Positions 9,569-17,733 are shown, counted from the first letter of the stretch. The stretch: DNA of 64,000 bases from Ruegeria sp. HKCCA6707 (GCF_013033515.1 NZ_WQEG01000003.1:62001-126000), one strand, 5' to 3'. Notes: generated by a model not told the origin, from the letters alone. Numbers and translations are program-made.

Positions 9569-10312
9569 TCAGCCCCGCTCCTTCCAGCGGACCATCTGCC
9601 GCATGATCCCGTGCAGCATCTGCACATCCGCGCGTGTCATCCGCATCCGCGACCAGAGATTGCGCAGATTGGTCTTCATACCATCGGCTTTTTCGGGCGG
9701 ATAAAAGAACCCCGCCGCATCCAACCGGTCCTCATAATGTTCAACCAGCTTTTCAACCTCAATGCCCGTCGCCCAATCGCCCTTGCCCAGATCAGTGGCT
9801 TCGTGGGTGACCTCACCGGTTTGGCGCATCCATTCATACGCGGTCAGCAACACGCATTGACCCAGGTTCAGTGACGCATATTCCGGGTTTACCGGGACCG
9901 AGATGATGGCGTTGGCCTTGGCGATATCCTCGTTCTCGAGCCCCGCCCGCTCGGGCCCGAACAGAACAGCCACGTTTTCACCCGCAGCAACCTTCTGGGC
10001 CGCGATCTGCATCGCGCGTTCGGGGCTATAGACCGGCTTGGTCAAGCCACGCTGACGCGCCGTGGTGGCAAAGACAAAGGTGGTGTCTGACAATGATCCC
10101 GCCAGATCGTCAAACAGCTGCGCCTCATCCAGCAACCGTCCGGCACCGCTCGACATCGCCACCGCCTTGGGGTTCGGCCACCCGTCCCGAGGCGCCACGA
10201 TCCGCATCCGGTCCAACCCGAAATTCCACATCGCCCGCGCGGCGGCCCCGATGTTTTCACCCATCTGCGGGCGTACAAGCACAAAAGACGGCTGGGAATT
10301 CTCGCTGGGCAT
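9569..10312 (-). CDS. trmJ: TrmJ-type tRNA (cytidine/uridine-2'-O-)-methyltransferase
   Basis: SPOUT (SpoU) class RNA methyltransferase. The three family motifs are present: motif 1 RPQMGENIGAAARAMWNFGL, motif 2 VLFGPERAGLENEDI, and motif 3 SLNLGQCVLLTAYEW, which form the trefoil-knot S-adenosylmethionine site. The C-terminal helical part (about 170-247) matches the TrmJ branch, which modifies position 32 of tRNAs. The TrmJ assignment over other SpoU subfamilies rests on that extension and the overall length. It is transcribed away from the ThiE-like gene and its start faces the conserved CCTCCGCCGGAGG motif at 10395. Confidence 0.85.
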   Translation of the reverse strand: MPSENSQPSFVLVRPQMGENIGAAARAMWNFGLDRMRIVAPRDGWPNPKAVAMSSGAGRLLDEAQLFDDLAGSLSDTTFVFATTARQRGLTKPVYSPERAMQIAAQKVAAGENVAVLFGPERAGLENEDIAKANAIISVPVNPEYASLNLGQCVLLTAYEWMRQTGEVTHEATDLGKGDWATGIEVEKLVEHYEDRLDAAGFFYPPEKADGMKTNLRNLWSRMRMTRADVQMLHGIMRQMVRWKERG

Positions 10313-10373
10313 AGTTTACTCCGAAAAACTCTGCCTGCTCTAATCGCGACGCCGGGCAAGGGCAAGCCACCCC

Positions 10374-10410
10374 TGCTTCTTCTGTTCCCAAATACCTCCG
10401 CCGGAGGCAT
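10374..10410. repeat. Dispersed intergenic motif with palindromic core (copy 1)
   Basis: CTTCTTCTGTTCCCAAATACC is followed by the 13-base palindrome-like core CCTCCGCCGGAGG (10395-10407). A second copy of the CTTCTTCTGTTT(G)CAAATACC part lies at 14731-14780 with a different hairpin attached. It sits between the divergent trmJ and ThiE-like genes. I recall similar words from other Rhodobacterales intergenic regions; that is memory, not a search. Confidence 0.45.
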
Positions 10411-10476
10411 AAAAGATTGCGTCCCACGTGCAATCCGCTAAACCGCCCGGAAGAAGTCAATGCCGAAGGATGCGCC

Positions 10477-11097
10477 ATGGACAGCCCCGAGCAGCCGCAG
10501 ATCTATCTGATCACACCGCCCACGATCGAATTGAGCCGCTTTCCCGACCAGTTGGCACGCGTTCTGGACGGGGCCGAGATCGCCTGTCTGCGCCTGGCGC
10601 TTGCAGGCCATGACGAGGATACCATCGCCCGCGCTGCGGATGCCTGCCGCGAAGTTGCCCACGCACGGGATGTAGCGATTGTGCTGTCAAACCACGTGTT
10701 GCTGGCACAACGGCTGGGATTGGACGGGGTGCATCTGGATGACGGGGCTCGCTCTGTCCGCGCCGCCCGCAAAGAGTTGGGCGCCGATGCCATCGTTGGC
10801 AGTTTCTGCGGGGCCTCCAGTCATGATGGCATGACCGCCGGTGAAAACGGTGCGGATTACGTGGCTTTTGGCCCGGTGGGCACCGCTTCACTTGGCAATG
10901 GGACCCGGGCCGAAAAGGACTTGTTTCAGTGGTGGTCGGAAATGATCGAAGTGCCGGTTGTGGCCGAAGCGGGCTTGACCCCTGAATTGATCGGCCAGCT
11001 TGCGCCCTGCACCGATTTCTTTGGCATCGGAGAGGAAATCTGGTCACAGGATGACCCATTGGCGGCATTGCAACAGCTTATCGCCGCAATGGGTTGA
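10477..11097 (+). CDS. ThiE-like (thiamine phosphate synthase family) TIM-barrel protein
   Basis: A 206-residue TIM-barrel protein of the ThiE/TenI family. Family landmarks are YLITPP at the first strand, LGLDGVHLDDGARS in the middle, and GADYVAFGPVGT plus VVAEAGLTPE toward the phosphate-binding end. Several residues that hold the pyrimidine and pyrophosphate in true ThiE are altered: the usual INDR motif reads LSNH and the HLGQxD motif reads HLDDGA. No other thiamine gene is nearby. It may therefore be a TenI-like or repurposed homologue rather than the housekeeping enzyme. I chose ATG 10477, with GAAGGA upstream; an in-frame TTG at 10417 lies in the conserved intergenic motif and is unlikely. 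Confidence 0.75.
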   Translation: MDSPEQPQIYLITPPTIELSRFPDQLARVLDGAEIACLRLALAGHDEDTIARAADACREVAHARDVAIVLSNHVLLAQRLGLDGVHLDDGARSVRAARKELGADAIVGSFCGASSHDGMTAGENGADYVAFGPVGTASLGNGTRAEKDLFQWWSEMIEVPVVAEAGLTPELIGQLAPCTDFFGIGEEIWSQDDPLAALQQLIAAMG

Positions 11098-11151
11098 TCG
11101 TGCGGCCCTTTCCGACTTGCACGGGCCTGAGCGCTGCGGCATGACAAAGCG

Positions 11152-12045
11152 ATGAACACACATAGCGACATATTGTGTATCGGCTCGGTCCTTTGGGACG
11201 TGATCGGGCGCTCTGCCAGTGCCATGCGACAGGGATCGGACGTACCCGGTCGGATCACCCGCCTGCCCGGCGGCGTGGCGATGAACATCGCCATGACCCT
11301 GGTGCGCTTTGGCATGACCCCCACCTTGCTGACCGCCATTGGCCGTGACCCCGAAGGCGACGAGCTGATCAATGCCTGCACCCGGCTGGGTATGGTGACG
11401 GACCACATCTACCGCTCGCCAGATCTGGCAACCGACCGCTATATGGCTGTCGAGGGGGCCAATGGGCTGATCGCCGCCATTGCCGACGCGCATTCTCTGG
11501 AAGCTGCTGGCGCCAAGATACTGCATCCGCTGGCGCATGGCCCTTTGGGGTCAGAGACCGCGCCTTATACCGGCCCAATTGCCCTGGACGGCAATCTGAC
11601 AGTCGACCTGCTGGAAGAAATTGCCCAAAGCCCCAACTTTGCCCGGGCCGATCTGCGCGTCGCGCCTGCCTCACCAGGCAAGGCCGAGCGTTTGCTGCCT
11701 TTCCTCAAACACGCCCGCGCAACGCTTTATGTGAACCTCGAAGAGGCCGGGCTGCTCTGCCAGCGCGAATTCACCGATTCCGAGTCTGCAGCCAAAGGCC
11801 TGCTGGACCGCGGCGCGCTGCGGGTGCTGGTCACCGATGGCGGCAATTCGGCCACCGTAGGCAGCGCCGACAGCATTCTGACCCAAACACCCCCGTCTGT
11901 TCTGGTCACCCGCGTGACCGGTGCTGGCGACACTTTCATGGCGGCCCATATCGCCTCGGAATCCACCGGCGCGTCCAATGACGAGGCTCTGTCTCGCGCC
12001 CTGCGCGCCGCCGCCACTTACGTCTCGGGAGAAACCCCACTGTGA
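11152..12045 (+). CDS. psuK: PfkB family kinase, probable pseudouridine kinase
   Basis: Ribokinase-like (PfkB) sugar/nucleoside kinase. The N-terminal PfkB signature is around GGVAMNIAMTLVRFG (residues 40-54), and the C-terminal signature contains GAGDTF at 257-262 with the catalytic base Asp260. PfkB kinases act on many substrates; the assignment to pseudouridine comes from the immediate coupling to psuG, whose GTG start overlaps this stop codon (GTGA). Together they would phosphorylate pseudouridine and split the product into uracil and ribose 5-phosphate. It is cytosolic. No dedicated pseudouridine transporter gene is next to the pair. Confidence 0.85.
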   Translation: MNTHSDILCIGSVLWDVIGRSASAMRQGSDVPGRITRLPGGVAMNIAMTLVRFGMTPTLLTAIGRDPEGDELINACTRLGMVTDHIYRSPDLATDRYMAVEGANGLIAAIADAHSLEAAGAKILHPLAHGPLGSETAPYTGPIALDGNLTVDLLEEIAQSPNFARADLRVAPASPGKAERLLPFLKHARATLYVNLEEAGLLCQREFTDSESAAKGLLDRGALRVLVTDGGNSATVGSADSILTQTPPSVLVTRVTGAGDTFMAAHIASESTGASNDEALSRALRAAATYVSGETPL

Positions 12046-12953
12046 TCGACATCCACTATTCCGCCGAGGTGCGCGCAGCCAAAAACGCAGGCCACCCCAT
12101 CGTTGCGCTGGAAAGCACCATCATCACCCATGGCATGCCCTACCCTCAAAATATCGAGGTCGCGGCACAGGTTGAGCAGGATGTCCGCGATGCGGTTGCA
12201 GTCCCTGCAACCATGGCGGTGATCGAAGGGGTCTTGCATGTTGGTTTGGAGCCGGATCAGCTCAGGGCACTGGGACAGGCGCAGGGCGTTGCCAAAATCT
12301 CGCGCGCAGATATGGCCGCCTGTATCTCGACCGGCGGCACCGGAGCCACCACGGTTGCCGCCACGATGATCGCCGCGCAATATGCCGGGATCGAAGTGTT
12401 TGCCACAGGTGGCATTGGCGGGGTGCATCAGGGGGCCGAGACCTCTTTTGATATCTCAGCAGATCTGCACGAACTGGCCCAGACCCCTGTGACTGTGGTC
12501 GCTGCCGGTGCCAAAGCCATCCTCGATCTGGCCAAAACGCTTGAGGTTCTGGAAACGCTGGGCGTGCCGGTCATCGCTTACGGACAGGATGCCTTTCCCG
12601 CCTTCTGGTCGGCGCAATCCCCCTTTACCGCCCCTTTGCGCATGGACAGTGCTGAGGCCATCGCCAAAGCCCACGCAACCCGCCGCGCCTTGGGTCTGCC
12701 CGGTGGTCAACTGGTGGCCAATCCGATCCCGAACGATGTGCAGATTCCGGCAGAAGAACTGGCCCCGATCATTGCCGCCGCTCAGGCCGATGCCGACACC
12801 CACCGGATCACCGGCAAGGATGTTACGCCCTACCTTCTGCAACGGATATTCGAGCTGACCGAGGGCCGCTCACTGACTGCCAATATCGCGCTGGTTCGCA
12901 ACAATGCGCGGCTGGCGGCGGGTATTGCCCGGGCACTGAAATCTCGCACCTGA
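12042..12953 (+). CDS. psuG: Pseudouridine-5'-phosphate glycosidase
   Basis: Cleaves the C-C glycosidic bond of pseudouridine 5'-phosphate to uracil and ribose 5-phosphate. The whole 303-residue sequence matches the PsuG (IndA-like) family: VALESTIITHGMPYPQN near the start, ISTGGTGATTVAATM, FATGGIGGVHQGAETSFDIS, and the C-terminal block ITGKDVTPYLLQRIFELT followed by the run LTANIALVRNNARLA. It starts at a GTG overlapping the psuK stop by four bases, so translation is coupled. It is followed by a 65-base gap before the DUF502 gene with no terminator I can see. Confidence 0.95.
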   Translation: MIDIHYSAEVRAAKNAGHPIVALESTIITHGMPYPQNIEVAAQVEQDVRDAVAVPATMAVIEGVLHVGLEPDQLRALGQAQGVAKISRADMAACISTGGTGATTVAATMIAAQYAGIEVFATGGIGGVHQGAETSFDISADLHELAQTPVTVVAAGAKAILDLAKTLEVLETLGVPVIAYGQDAFPAFWSAQSPFTAPLRMDSAEAIAKAHATRRALGLPGGQLVANPIPNDVQIPAEELAPIIAAAQADADTHRITGKDVTPYLLQRIFELTEGRSLTANIALVRNNARLAAGIARALKSRT

Positions 12954-13018
12954 CGCAAGCCTATTGTACCAACGCCCCCGATTGACTACCTAAACGACGA
13001 AACCCACTCGGAACCGCA

Positions 13019-13696
13019 ATGAACACACCCTTTGACGAAGAGCCCCACCGCCGCCCCGGCCTATTGTCCCGGTTGCGTGCGTCTTTCCTGACGGGCATCG
13101 TCGTCATCGCCCCGGTTTGGTTGACCATCTGGTTGATCTGGTCCGTGGTCGGCTGGATCGACAGCGCGGTATTGCCTTTGGTGCCGCAGCGCTTTCAGCC
13201 TGAACAATACGTGGGCATCAACCTGCGCGGTGTGGGCGTTATCATCTTCCTGATCTTCACCGTTCTGGTCGGATGGATCGCCAAAGGCATTCTGGGCCGG
13301 TCGCTGATCCATTTCGGTGAAAGCGTGGTCGATCGGATGCCGGTTGTGCGCTCGGTCTATTCGGGGATCAAACAGATCTCCGAGACGGTCTTTGCCCAAA
13401 CCGAACGCTCGTTTGAAAAAGCCTGCCTGATCCAATACCCGCGCCGCGGTATCTGGGCCATTGGCTTTGTCTCGACCACCGCCAAAGGCGAGGTTGCCGA
13501 ACGCGCCGAAACAGGTGGTGAGTTGCTGAGCGTCTTTGTCCCAACCACCCCCAACCCAACATCCGGGTTCCTGCTGTTCTTCCCGCAGGAGGATGTGATC
13601 ATGCTGGACATGTCCATCGAGGATGCCGCGAAACTGGTGATCTCGGCTGGGCTGGTTTATCCCAACGACAAAGACCCCTCGCAACCACCTGAATAG
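13019..13696 (+). CDS. DUF502 family membrane protein
   Basis: A 225-residue protein of the DUF502 family, of unknown biochemical function. Two hydrophobic segments are clear: about 22-45 (TGIVVIAPVWLTIWLIWSVV) and about 70-92 (GVGVIIFLIFTVLVGWIAKG). A conserved soluble C-terminal domain includes PVVRSVYSGIKQISETVF and TPNPTSGFLLFFP, which are hallmark blocks of the family. It is an inner-membrane protein. The gene ends directly against the convergent patatin-like gene: the two stop codons are adjacent. Confidence 0.88.
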   Translation: MNTPFDEEPHRRPGLLSRLRASFLTGIVVIAPVWLTIWLIWSVVGWIDSAVLPLVPQRFQPEQYVGINLRGVGVIIFLIFTVLVGWIAKGILGRSLIHFGESVVDRMPVVRSVYSGIKQISETVFAQTERSFEKACLIQYPRRGIWAIGFVSTTAKGEVAERAETGGELLSVFVPTTPNPTSGFLLFFPQEDVIMLDMSIEDAAKLVISAGLVYPNDKDPSQPPE

Positions 13697-14722
13697 TCAG
13701 CCAAACATCGCAGGCAGATCGACCGTGCTGCGCGTACCCAGATCAGATTTGTGGGCCCGCAGGAATGAATGCGCCGCCGCCTGCCCGGCCTCTTTCAACC
13801 GGTTCAAGACCACCGGATTGGGAAGGATCTTGGTGGTGGCAGACAGATCGTTCATCAAAGCATCGTCAGCAATCATGTGAACCAGCACCCGGTTCATCTC
13901 ACCTGCCTTCAGCTTCCCCTCTTTCAACAACCGCTGCACAAAACTGATCGCCCTCAACTCGCGAAACAGAGACGAATTGAAACTGATCTCATTGATCCGG
14001 TTCTGGATCTGCTGTGGCGTCTTGGGCACCTCATCGCGCTCCAGCGGGTTGATATTCACGATCACCACATCGTCCGGCAAATCCCCGTGAAACAGCGGAT
14101 AGAGCGCCGGGTTGCCCGTATAGCCGCCATCCCAATAGGCCTCGGTCCGGCCCGTCTTGGGATCATGAATTTCCACCGCCTGAAACAGGTTCGGCAAACA
14201 GGCCGAGGCGAGAATGGCACTGGTCGAAATCTCATCACCCGAAAACACCCGGATCTTGCCGCTGCGCACGCAGGTGGCGCAGATGAACAGGCCCGGCCCA
14301 TCCTCAGCACAGATTTCGGCAAAGTTGAATTTGTCGACCACCGGTTCCAACGGGTTGCGATAGAACGGCCCGTAGGCATAGGGCGACACCAGCCGCGACC
14401 AGGCGTCCGCCATCATCACCGGAACCGAGTACTCCAGGGTGCGGGCAATATGTGCGGGTTCTATCCCCCGCATCCAACCGGCTATGCGCGTGTCCTCAAC
14501 AGCCCCCATACGCTTCCACAGCCTGTTGAGACTGTCGCGCGCGCCCTGCCGGCCGGCATGCAACATCCCCGATTTAAAGGCCGCGCCATTCAGCGCCCCC
14601 GCCGAAGTCCCCGTGATCGCGGCAACCTCGACATCCTCTTCATCCAGCAACCGATCCAGCACACCCCAGGTAAACGCTCCGTGCGCCCCGCCGCCTTGCA
14701 ATGCCAGATTGATGCGTTTCAC
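13697..14722 (-). CDS. Patatin-like phospholipase family protein
   Basis: Patatin-type Ser/Asp-dyad lipid acyl hydrolase. The oxyanion glycine run is LALQGGGAHGAF (residues 6-17), the nucleophile is Ser40 in ITGTSAGALNG, and the catalytic aspartate is Asp198 in YWDGGYTGN. No signal peptide is visible. It lies downstream of the 3-hydroxybutyrate dehydrogenase gene on the same strand, separated by 89 bases that hold a hairpin element. A role in lipid or polyhydroxyalkanoate turnover is an inference from that neighbour only. Confidence 0.9.
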   Translation of the reverse strand: MKRINLALQGGGAHGAFTWGVLDRLLDEEDVEVAAITGTSAGALNGAAFKSGMLHAGRQGARDSLNRLWKRMGAVEDTRIAGWMRGIEPAHIARTLEYSVPVMMADAWSRLVSPYAYGPFYRNPLEPVVDKFNFAEICAEDGPGLFICATCVRSGKIRVFSGDEISTSAILASACLPNLFQAVEIHDPKTGRTEAYWDGGYTGNPALYPLFHGDLPDDVVIVNINPLERDEVPKTPQQIQNRINEISFNSSLFRELRAISFVQRLLKEGKLKAGEMNRVLVHMIADDALMNDLSATTKILPNPVVLNRLKEAGQAAAHSFLRAHKSDLGTRSTVDLPAMFG

Positions 14723-14730
14723 GACCCTGC

Positions 14731-14780
14731 CTCTTCTTCTGTTTGCAAATACCTCGGGGGTGCGGGGGCAGAGCCCCCGC
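14731..14780. repeat. Dispersed intergenic motif with GC-rich hairpin (copy 2)
   Basis: CTTCTTCTGTTTGCAAATACC repeats the word at 10374, followed by GGGGGTGC and a strong hairpin: GCGGGGGC (14762-14769), loop AGA, GCCCCCGC (14773-14780). It fills most of the gap between the 3-hydroxybutyrate dehydrogenase and patatin genes. It may stabilise or separate their transcripts. There is no U-run beside the hairpin on either strand. Confidence 0.5.
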
Positions 14781-14811
14781 TCATTAGGCTAGCGAAAGCG
14801 CTCCTCAAAAC

Positions 14812-15585
14812 TCACAACGCGGTCCAGCCGCCATCGACCGAAATCGTCGTCCCGGTGATCTGCGCAGCAGCGTCAGAGCAGAGAAAAATCGCTGTGCCGC
14901 CCAATTGTTCGACGGTGGCAAACTCCTTAGACGGCTGACGTTCAAGAAGGATGTTTTTCACCACATCCTCACGGCTCATATTGTATTCTTTCATCGTGTC
15001 GGGGATTTGCGCCTCGACCAGCGGCGTCAGCACATAGCCCGGGCAGATCGCATTGCAGGTGATCGGCTCCTGTGCGGTTTCCAAAGCAACCGTCTTGGTC
15101 ATGCCCACCACGCCATGTTTGGCCGCCACATAGGCTGCCTTGTAGGGCGATGCGGTCAGCCCATGGGCCGAAGCGATATTGATTACCCGACCCCAGCCTG
15201 CGCTCCGCATCATCGGCAACGCGGCGGCCGTGGTGTGAAAGGCCGAGTTCATGTTGATCGCGATGATCGCGTCCCATTTTTCTACCGGGAACTGATCGAT
15301 GGGCGAGACATGCTGAATGCCCGCGTTGTTGACCAGAATGTCGCAAGCGCCTGCCTGCTCGACCAGTGCGCGGCATTCGTCACCTTTGGACATATCCGCC
15401 TTGATATAGCGCGCCTTGGTGTCCGTCTCTTTGCTGATCTCTTCGGCCAGCGCATGATCCTCATCGCGATCGGTGAACGAGTTCAAAACCACATTGGCCC
15501 CCGCCTTCGCCAATTCGCGTGCGACACCCAAACCGATCCCTGAATTCGATCCGGTGATAATGGCGGTTTTTCCCGAAAGGCTCAT
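14812..15585 (-). CDS. bdhA: 3-Hydroxybutyrate dehydrogenase
   Basis: Short-chain dehydrogenase that interconverts (R)-3-hydroxybutyrate and acetoacetate with NAD, a step of polyhydroxybutyrate and ketone-body metabolism. The NAD-binding glycine motif is TGSNSGIGLG (11-20), NNAGIQHV follows at 86-93, and the catalytic Ser139-Tyr152-Lys156 set is in INIASAHGLTA and YVAAKHG. The HVSPIDQFP and VLTPLVEAQIPD segments match bacterial BdhA rather than generic SDRs. I place the start at the ATG giving MSLSGKTAII, where AGGAGA lies eight bases upstream; an ATG five codons earlier would overlap that ribosome site. At 257 residues it has the standard length. Confidence 0.92.
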   Translation of the reverse strand: MSLSGKTAIITGSNSGIGLGVARELAKAGANVVLNSFTDRDEDHALAEEISKETDTKARYIKADMSKGDECRALVEQAGACDILVNNAGIQHVSPIDQFPVEKWDAIIAINMNSAFHTTAAALPMMRSAGWGRVINIASAHGLTASPYKAAYVAAKHGVVGMTKTVALETAQEPITCNAICPGYVLTPLVEAQIPDTMKEYNMSREDVVKNILLERQPSKEFATVEQLGGTAIFLCSDAAAQITGTTISVDGGWTAL

Positions 15586-15683
15586 GGCCGGTCTCCTCAT
15601 GTGTCTTTTTCAAAGCCACCTTGCCATGCTGCACCTGCAAAGAAAACGGGGAATATCGGGCTGTCCTGCGCCCGAAATTCAGC

Positions 15684-15713
15684 CAAAAAAAACGCCCGCA
15701 CGAAGCGGGCGTT
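15684..15713 (-). terminator. Intrinsic terminator, minus strand, with no upstream ORF
   Basis: Read on the minus strand, AACGCCCGC, a TTCGT loop and GCGGGCGTT form a 9-bp stem followed by eight T residues (plus-strand A-run at 15685-15692). It points toward bdhA but lies upstream of its start, and no minus-strand gene precedes it. It is the 3' end of the candidate small RNA described separately. Confidence 0.85.
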
Positions 15714-15760
15714 AAGTTATTGAGGCAGGTTTCATACAGGCAAGAAACCTATCGAGCAGT
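15684..15760 (-). ncRNA. Candidate small RNA (about 77 nt)
   Basis: A complete minus-strand transcription unit without a reading frame. A sigma-70-like promoter is present: TTGGAT (plus-strand 15790-15795) and TATAAA (15767-15772), exactly 17 bases apart, predicting a start near 15760. The transcript would contain a hairpin with a 7-bp stem, AGGTTTC/GAAACCT (plus 15744-15750 and 15727-15733), a single-stranded linker GCCTCAATAACTT, and the terminator stem with U-tail. That layout resembles Hfq-dependent trans-acting sRNAs, and hfq is in this window. It could instead be a leader for bdhA or a decayed gene end. No known family was recognised. Confidence 0.5.
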
Positions 15761-15874
15761 GCATCCTTTATAAGCAATTCTACGCCACCATCCAAGCTAA
15801 AAGTTTGAAAATATGAAAAATCATCGCTACGATGAACCCCAATAAAATAAGGCCAGAGCAGGATTGTTTCCAAA

Positions 15875-17689
15875 ATGAGCCCCAATCGACTGAGCTACGT
15901 TCGTCCACTTATGGCGGGAATCGCATATGTTTTTTCCGCGATGGTAGCGCAAGCAGAATCAGCCCATGGCATAGCTATGTATGGCGAGCCTGCTTTGCCA
16001 CCGGATTTTGTGTCACTGCCCTATGTCAACCCGGACGCACCCAAAGGTGGCAAAGTGACCTTCGGCAATACAGGTGGCTATGACAGTCTGAACCCGTTTG
16101 TGCAGAAAGGCACGGTGCCCTGGCAGCTCAGATTCTGGACCCATGAGAGCCTGATGGGGCGATCCTGGGACGAACCATTCTCGCTTTACGGGCTTTTGGC
16201 CGAATCGATTGAGACGGATGACGACCGAACCTGGGTCGAGTTTACCCTGCGCCCCGAGGCCCGATTCTCGGATGGCAGGCCGGTCACGGTCGAGGATGTG
16301 ATCTGGTCCTATGAAACGTTGGGCACGCAAGGGCATCTGCGGTATCGCGGTTTGTGGGGCAAGATTGACAGCATCGAACAAACCGGCCCGCGCAGCGTGC
16401 GGATCACCTTTAACGAGGCGGACCGCGAACTGGCCCTGCTTGCTGGTATGCGCCCGATCCTGCAAAAGGCACAATGGGACGGGAAAGACTTTGCGGACGC
16501 ACAGCTGCATGACATCCCCGTCGGCAGCGGCCCCTATGTGATCGATGATTACGAGGCCGGGCGCTTTGTGAACTTCAAGCGCAACCCGGACTATTGGGGC
16601 GCCGATATCCCCTTCCGGCGCGGCACCATGAACCTCGATGACATGCGCATCGAATTCTACGGCGACGGAACCGTTCTGTTCGAGGCGTTCAAAGCCGGAG
16701 AGCTGTCCGCCATTCGTGAGTTCAACGCCGATAAATGGGACACGCAATTTGGCTTTCCCGCCGTTCAACGCGGTGATGTGGTCAAGACCGAGATCCCCCA
16801 TGGCAAACCCTCAGGCATGACCGGTTATGTGATGAACACCCGCAAGCCCAAATTCGCCGATTGGCGCGTGCGCGAGGCGCTGACGCTGGCGTTCAATTTC
16901 GAGTTTATCAACGACACGATCACCGGTGGTGCGCAGCCGCGGATCACCTCGTATTTCTCGGGCTCGGATCTGGCGATGCAACCCGGCCCAGCGACCGGGC
17001 GCGTGGCCGAGCTGCTGCAAGCCTACGCGGATGATCTGCTGCCAGGCACGCTGGAAGGTTATAGCCCTCCGACTGGCGATGGATCGGCCCGCAACCGCGC
17101 CAATATTCGCGCAGCGACCGACCTGCTGGCCGAGGCCGGGTGGACCATTCAGGACGGTGTGTTGCGCAATGAACAGGGCGAGGCCTTTGCGATCACCGTA
17201 TTGCTGCCCCAAGGCGACAGCGACAATCAAACCGCCATCGACATCTATTCCCGCGCGCTGGAGCGTCTGGGCATTCAGGTCACGACCGACGTGGTCGATC
17301 CCGCGCAATTCACCGAGCGCACGTCCGAACTGGATTTCGACATGACGATTTTCCGACGCGCCTTGTCCTTGTCACCGGGGAATGAGCAGCGGCTTTATTG
17401 GGGCAGTGAACTGGCAGACGCGCCGGGTACACGCAACCTGATGGGCGTGGCCTCTCCTGCCGTCGACGGGTTGATCGATGCGATGCTGGCCTCGGAAAGT
17501 CGTGAGGATTTTGTCGCTGCCACCCGCGCGCTGGATCGTGTGCTGACCGCTGGTCGCTATGTCATCCCGATCTGGAGCTTTGATGTCGGTCGGATTGCCC
17601 ATGCCAAAGAGCTGCGCTTCCCCGAGACTTTGCCGATCTATGGCGACGGTCCGGAATATATGCCGCAGGTCTGGTGGTATCAGGATTGA
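15875..17689 (+). CDS. Extracellular solute-binding protein, family 5 (peptide/microcin-type, YejA-like)
   Basis: Periplasmic binding component of an oligopeptide-type ABC importer. A signal peptide is followed by AQAESAHGIAMYGEPALPPD. The family 5 fold is shown by NPDAPKGGKVTFG, DSLNPFVQKG, FTLRPEARFSDGRPVTVEDVIW and the later NFKRNPDYWG block. The DAPKGG and GDGTVLFEAFKAGE segments fit the YejA/microcin C subgroup. The 604-residue length is normal. No permease or ATPase genes are adjacent, so it must partner with components encoded elsewhere or be an orphan. The gene is followed after only eight bases by the operator of the ArsR-like regulator. Confidence 0.9.
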   Translation: MSPNRLSYVRPLMAGIAYVFSAMVAQAESAHGIAMYGEPALPPDFVSLPYVNPDAPKGGKVTFGNTGGYDSLNPFVQKGTVPWQLRFWTHESLMGRSWDEPFSLYGLLAESIETDDDRTWVEFTLRPEARFSDGRPVTVEDVIWSYETLGTQGHLRYRGLWGKIDSIEQTGPRSVRITFNEADRELALLAGMRPILQKAQWDGKDFADAQLHDIPVGSGPYVIDDYEAGRFVNFKRNPDYWGADIPFRRGTMNLDDMRIEFYGDGTVLFEAFKAGELSAIREFNADKWDTQFGFPAVQRGDVVKTEIPHGKPSGMTGYVMNTRKPKFADWRVREALTLAFNFEFINDTITGGAQPRITSYFSGSDLAMQPGPATGRVAELLQAYADDLLPGTLEGYSPPTGDGSARNRANIRAATDLLAEAGWTIQDGVLRNEQGEAFAITVLLPQGDSDNQTAIDIYSRALERLGIQVTTDVVDPAQFTERTSELDFDMTIFRRALSLSPGNEQRLYWGSELADAPGTRNLMGVASPAVDGLIDAMLASESREDFVAATRALDRVLTAGRYVIPIWSFDVGRIAHAKELRFPETLPIYGDGPEYMPQVWWYQD

Positions 17690-17697
17690 CGAGGTCC

Positions 17698-17733
17698 CTC
17701 TATTTCCATAATTCGTGAAATATGGAAATAGAG
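17698..17733. promoter_or_regulatory. Operator-like perfect 13-bp inverted repeat spanning the arsR start codon
   Basis: CTCTATTTCCATA (17698-17710) and its exact reverse complement TATGGAAATAGAG (17721-17733) are separated by ten bases. The right arm contains the ATG and the first four codons of the regulator gene, so the palindrome is also partly coding. This is a likely autoregulatory site for the ArsR-like protein; binding there would block both transcription and access to the start codon region. Confidence 0.7.

Noticed and set aside
15600..15874. Possible tRNA-like or riboswitch structure
   Set aside because: No cloverleaf, T-loop or known riboswitch core could be traced; the structure is better explained as a short promoter-hairpin-terminator unit.
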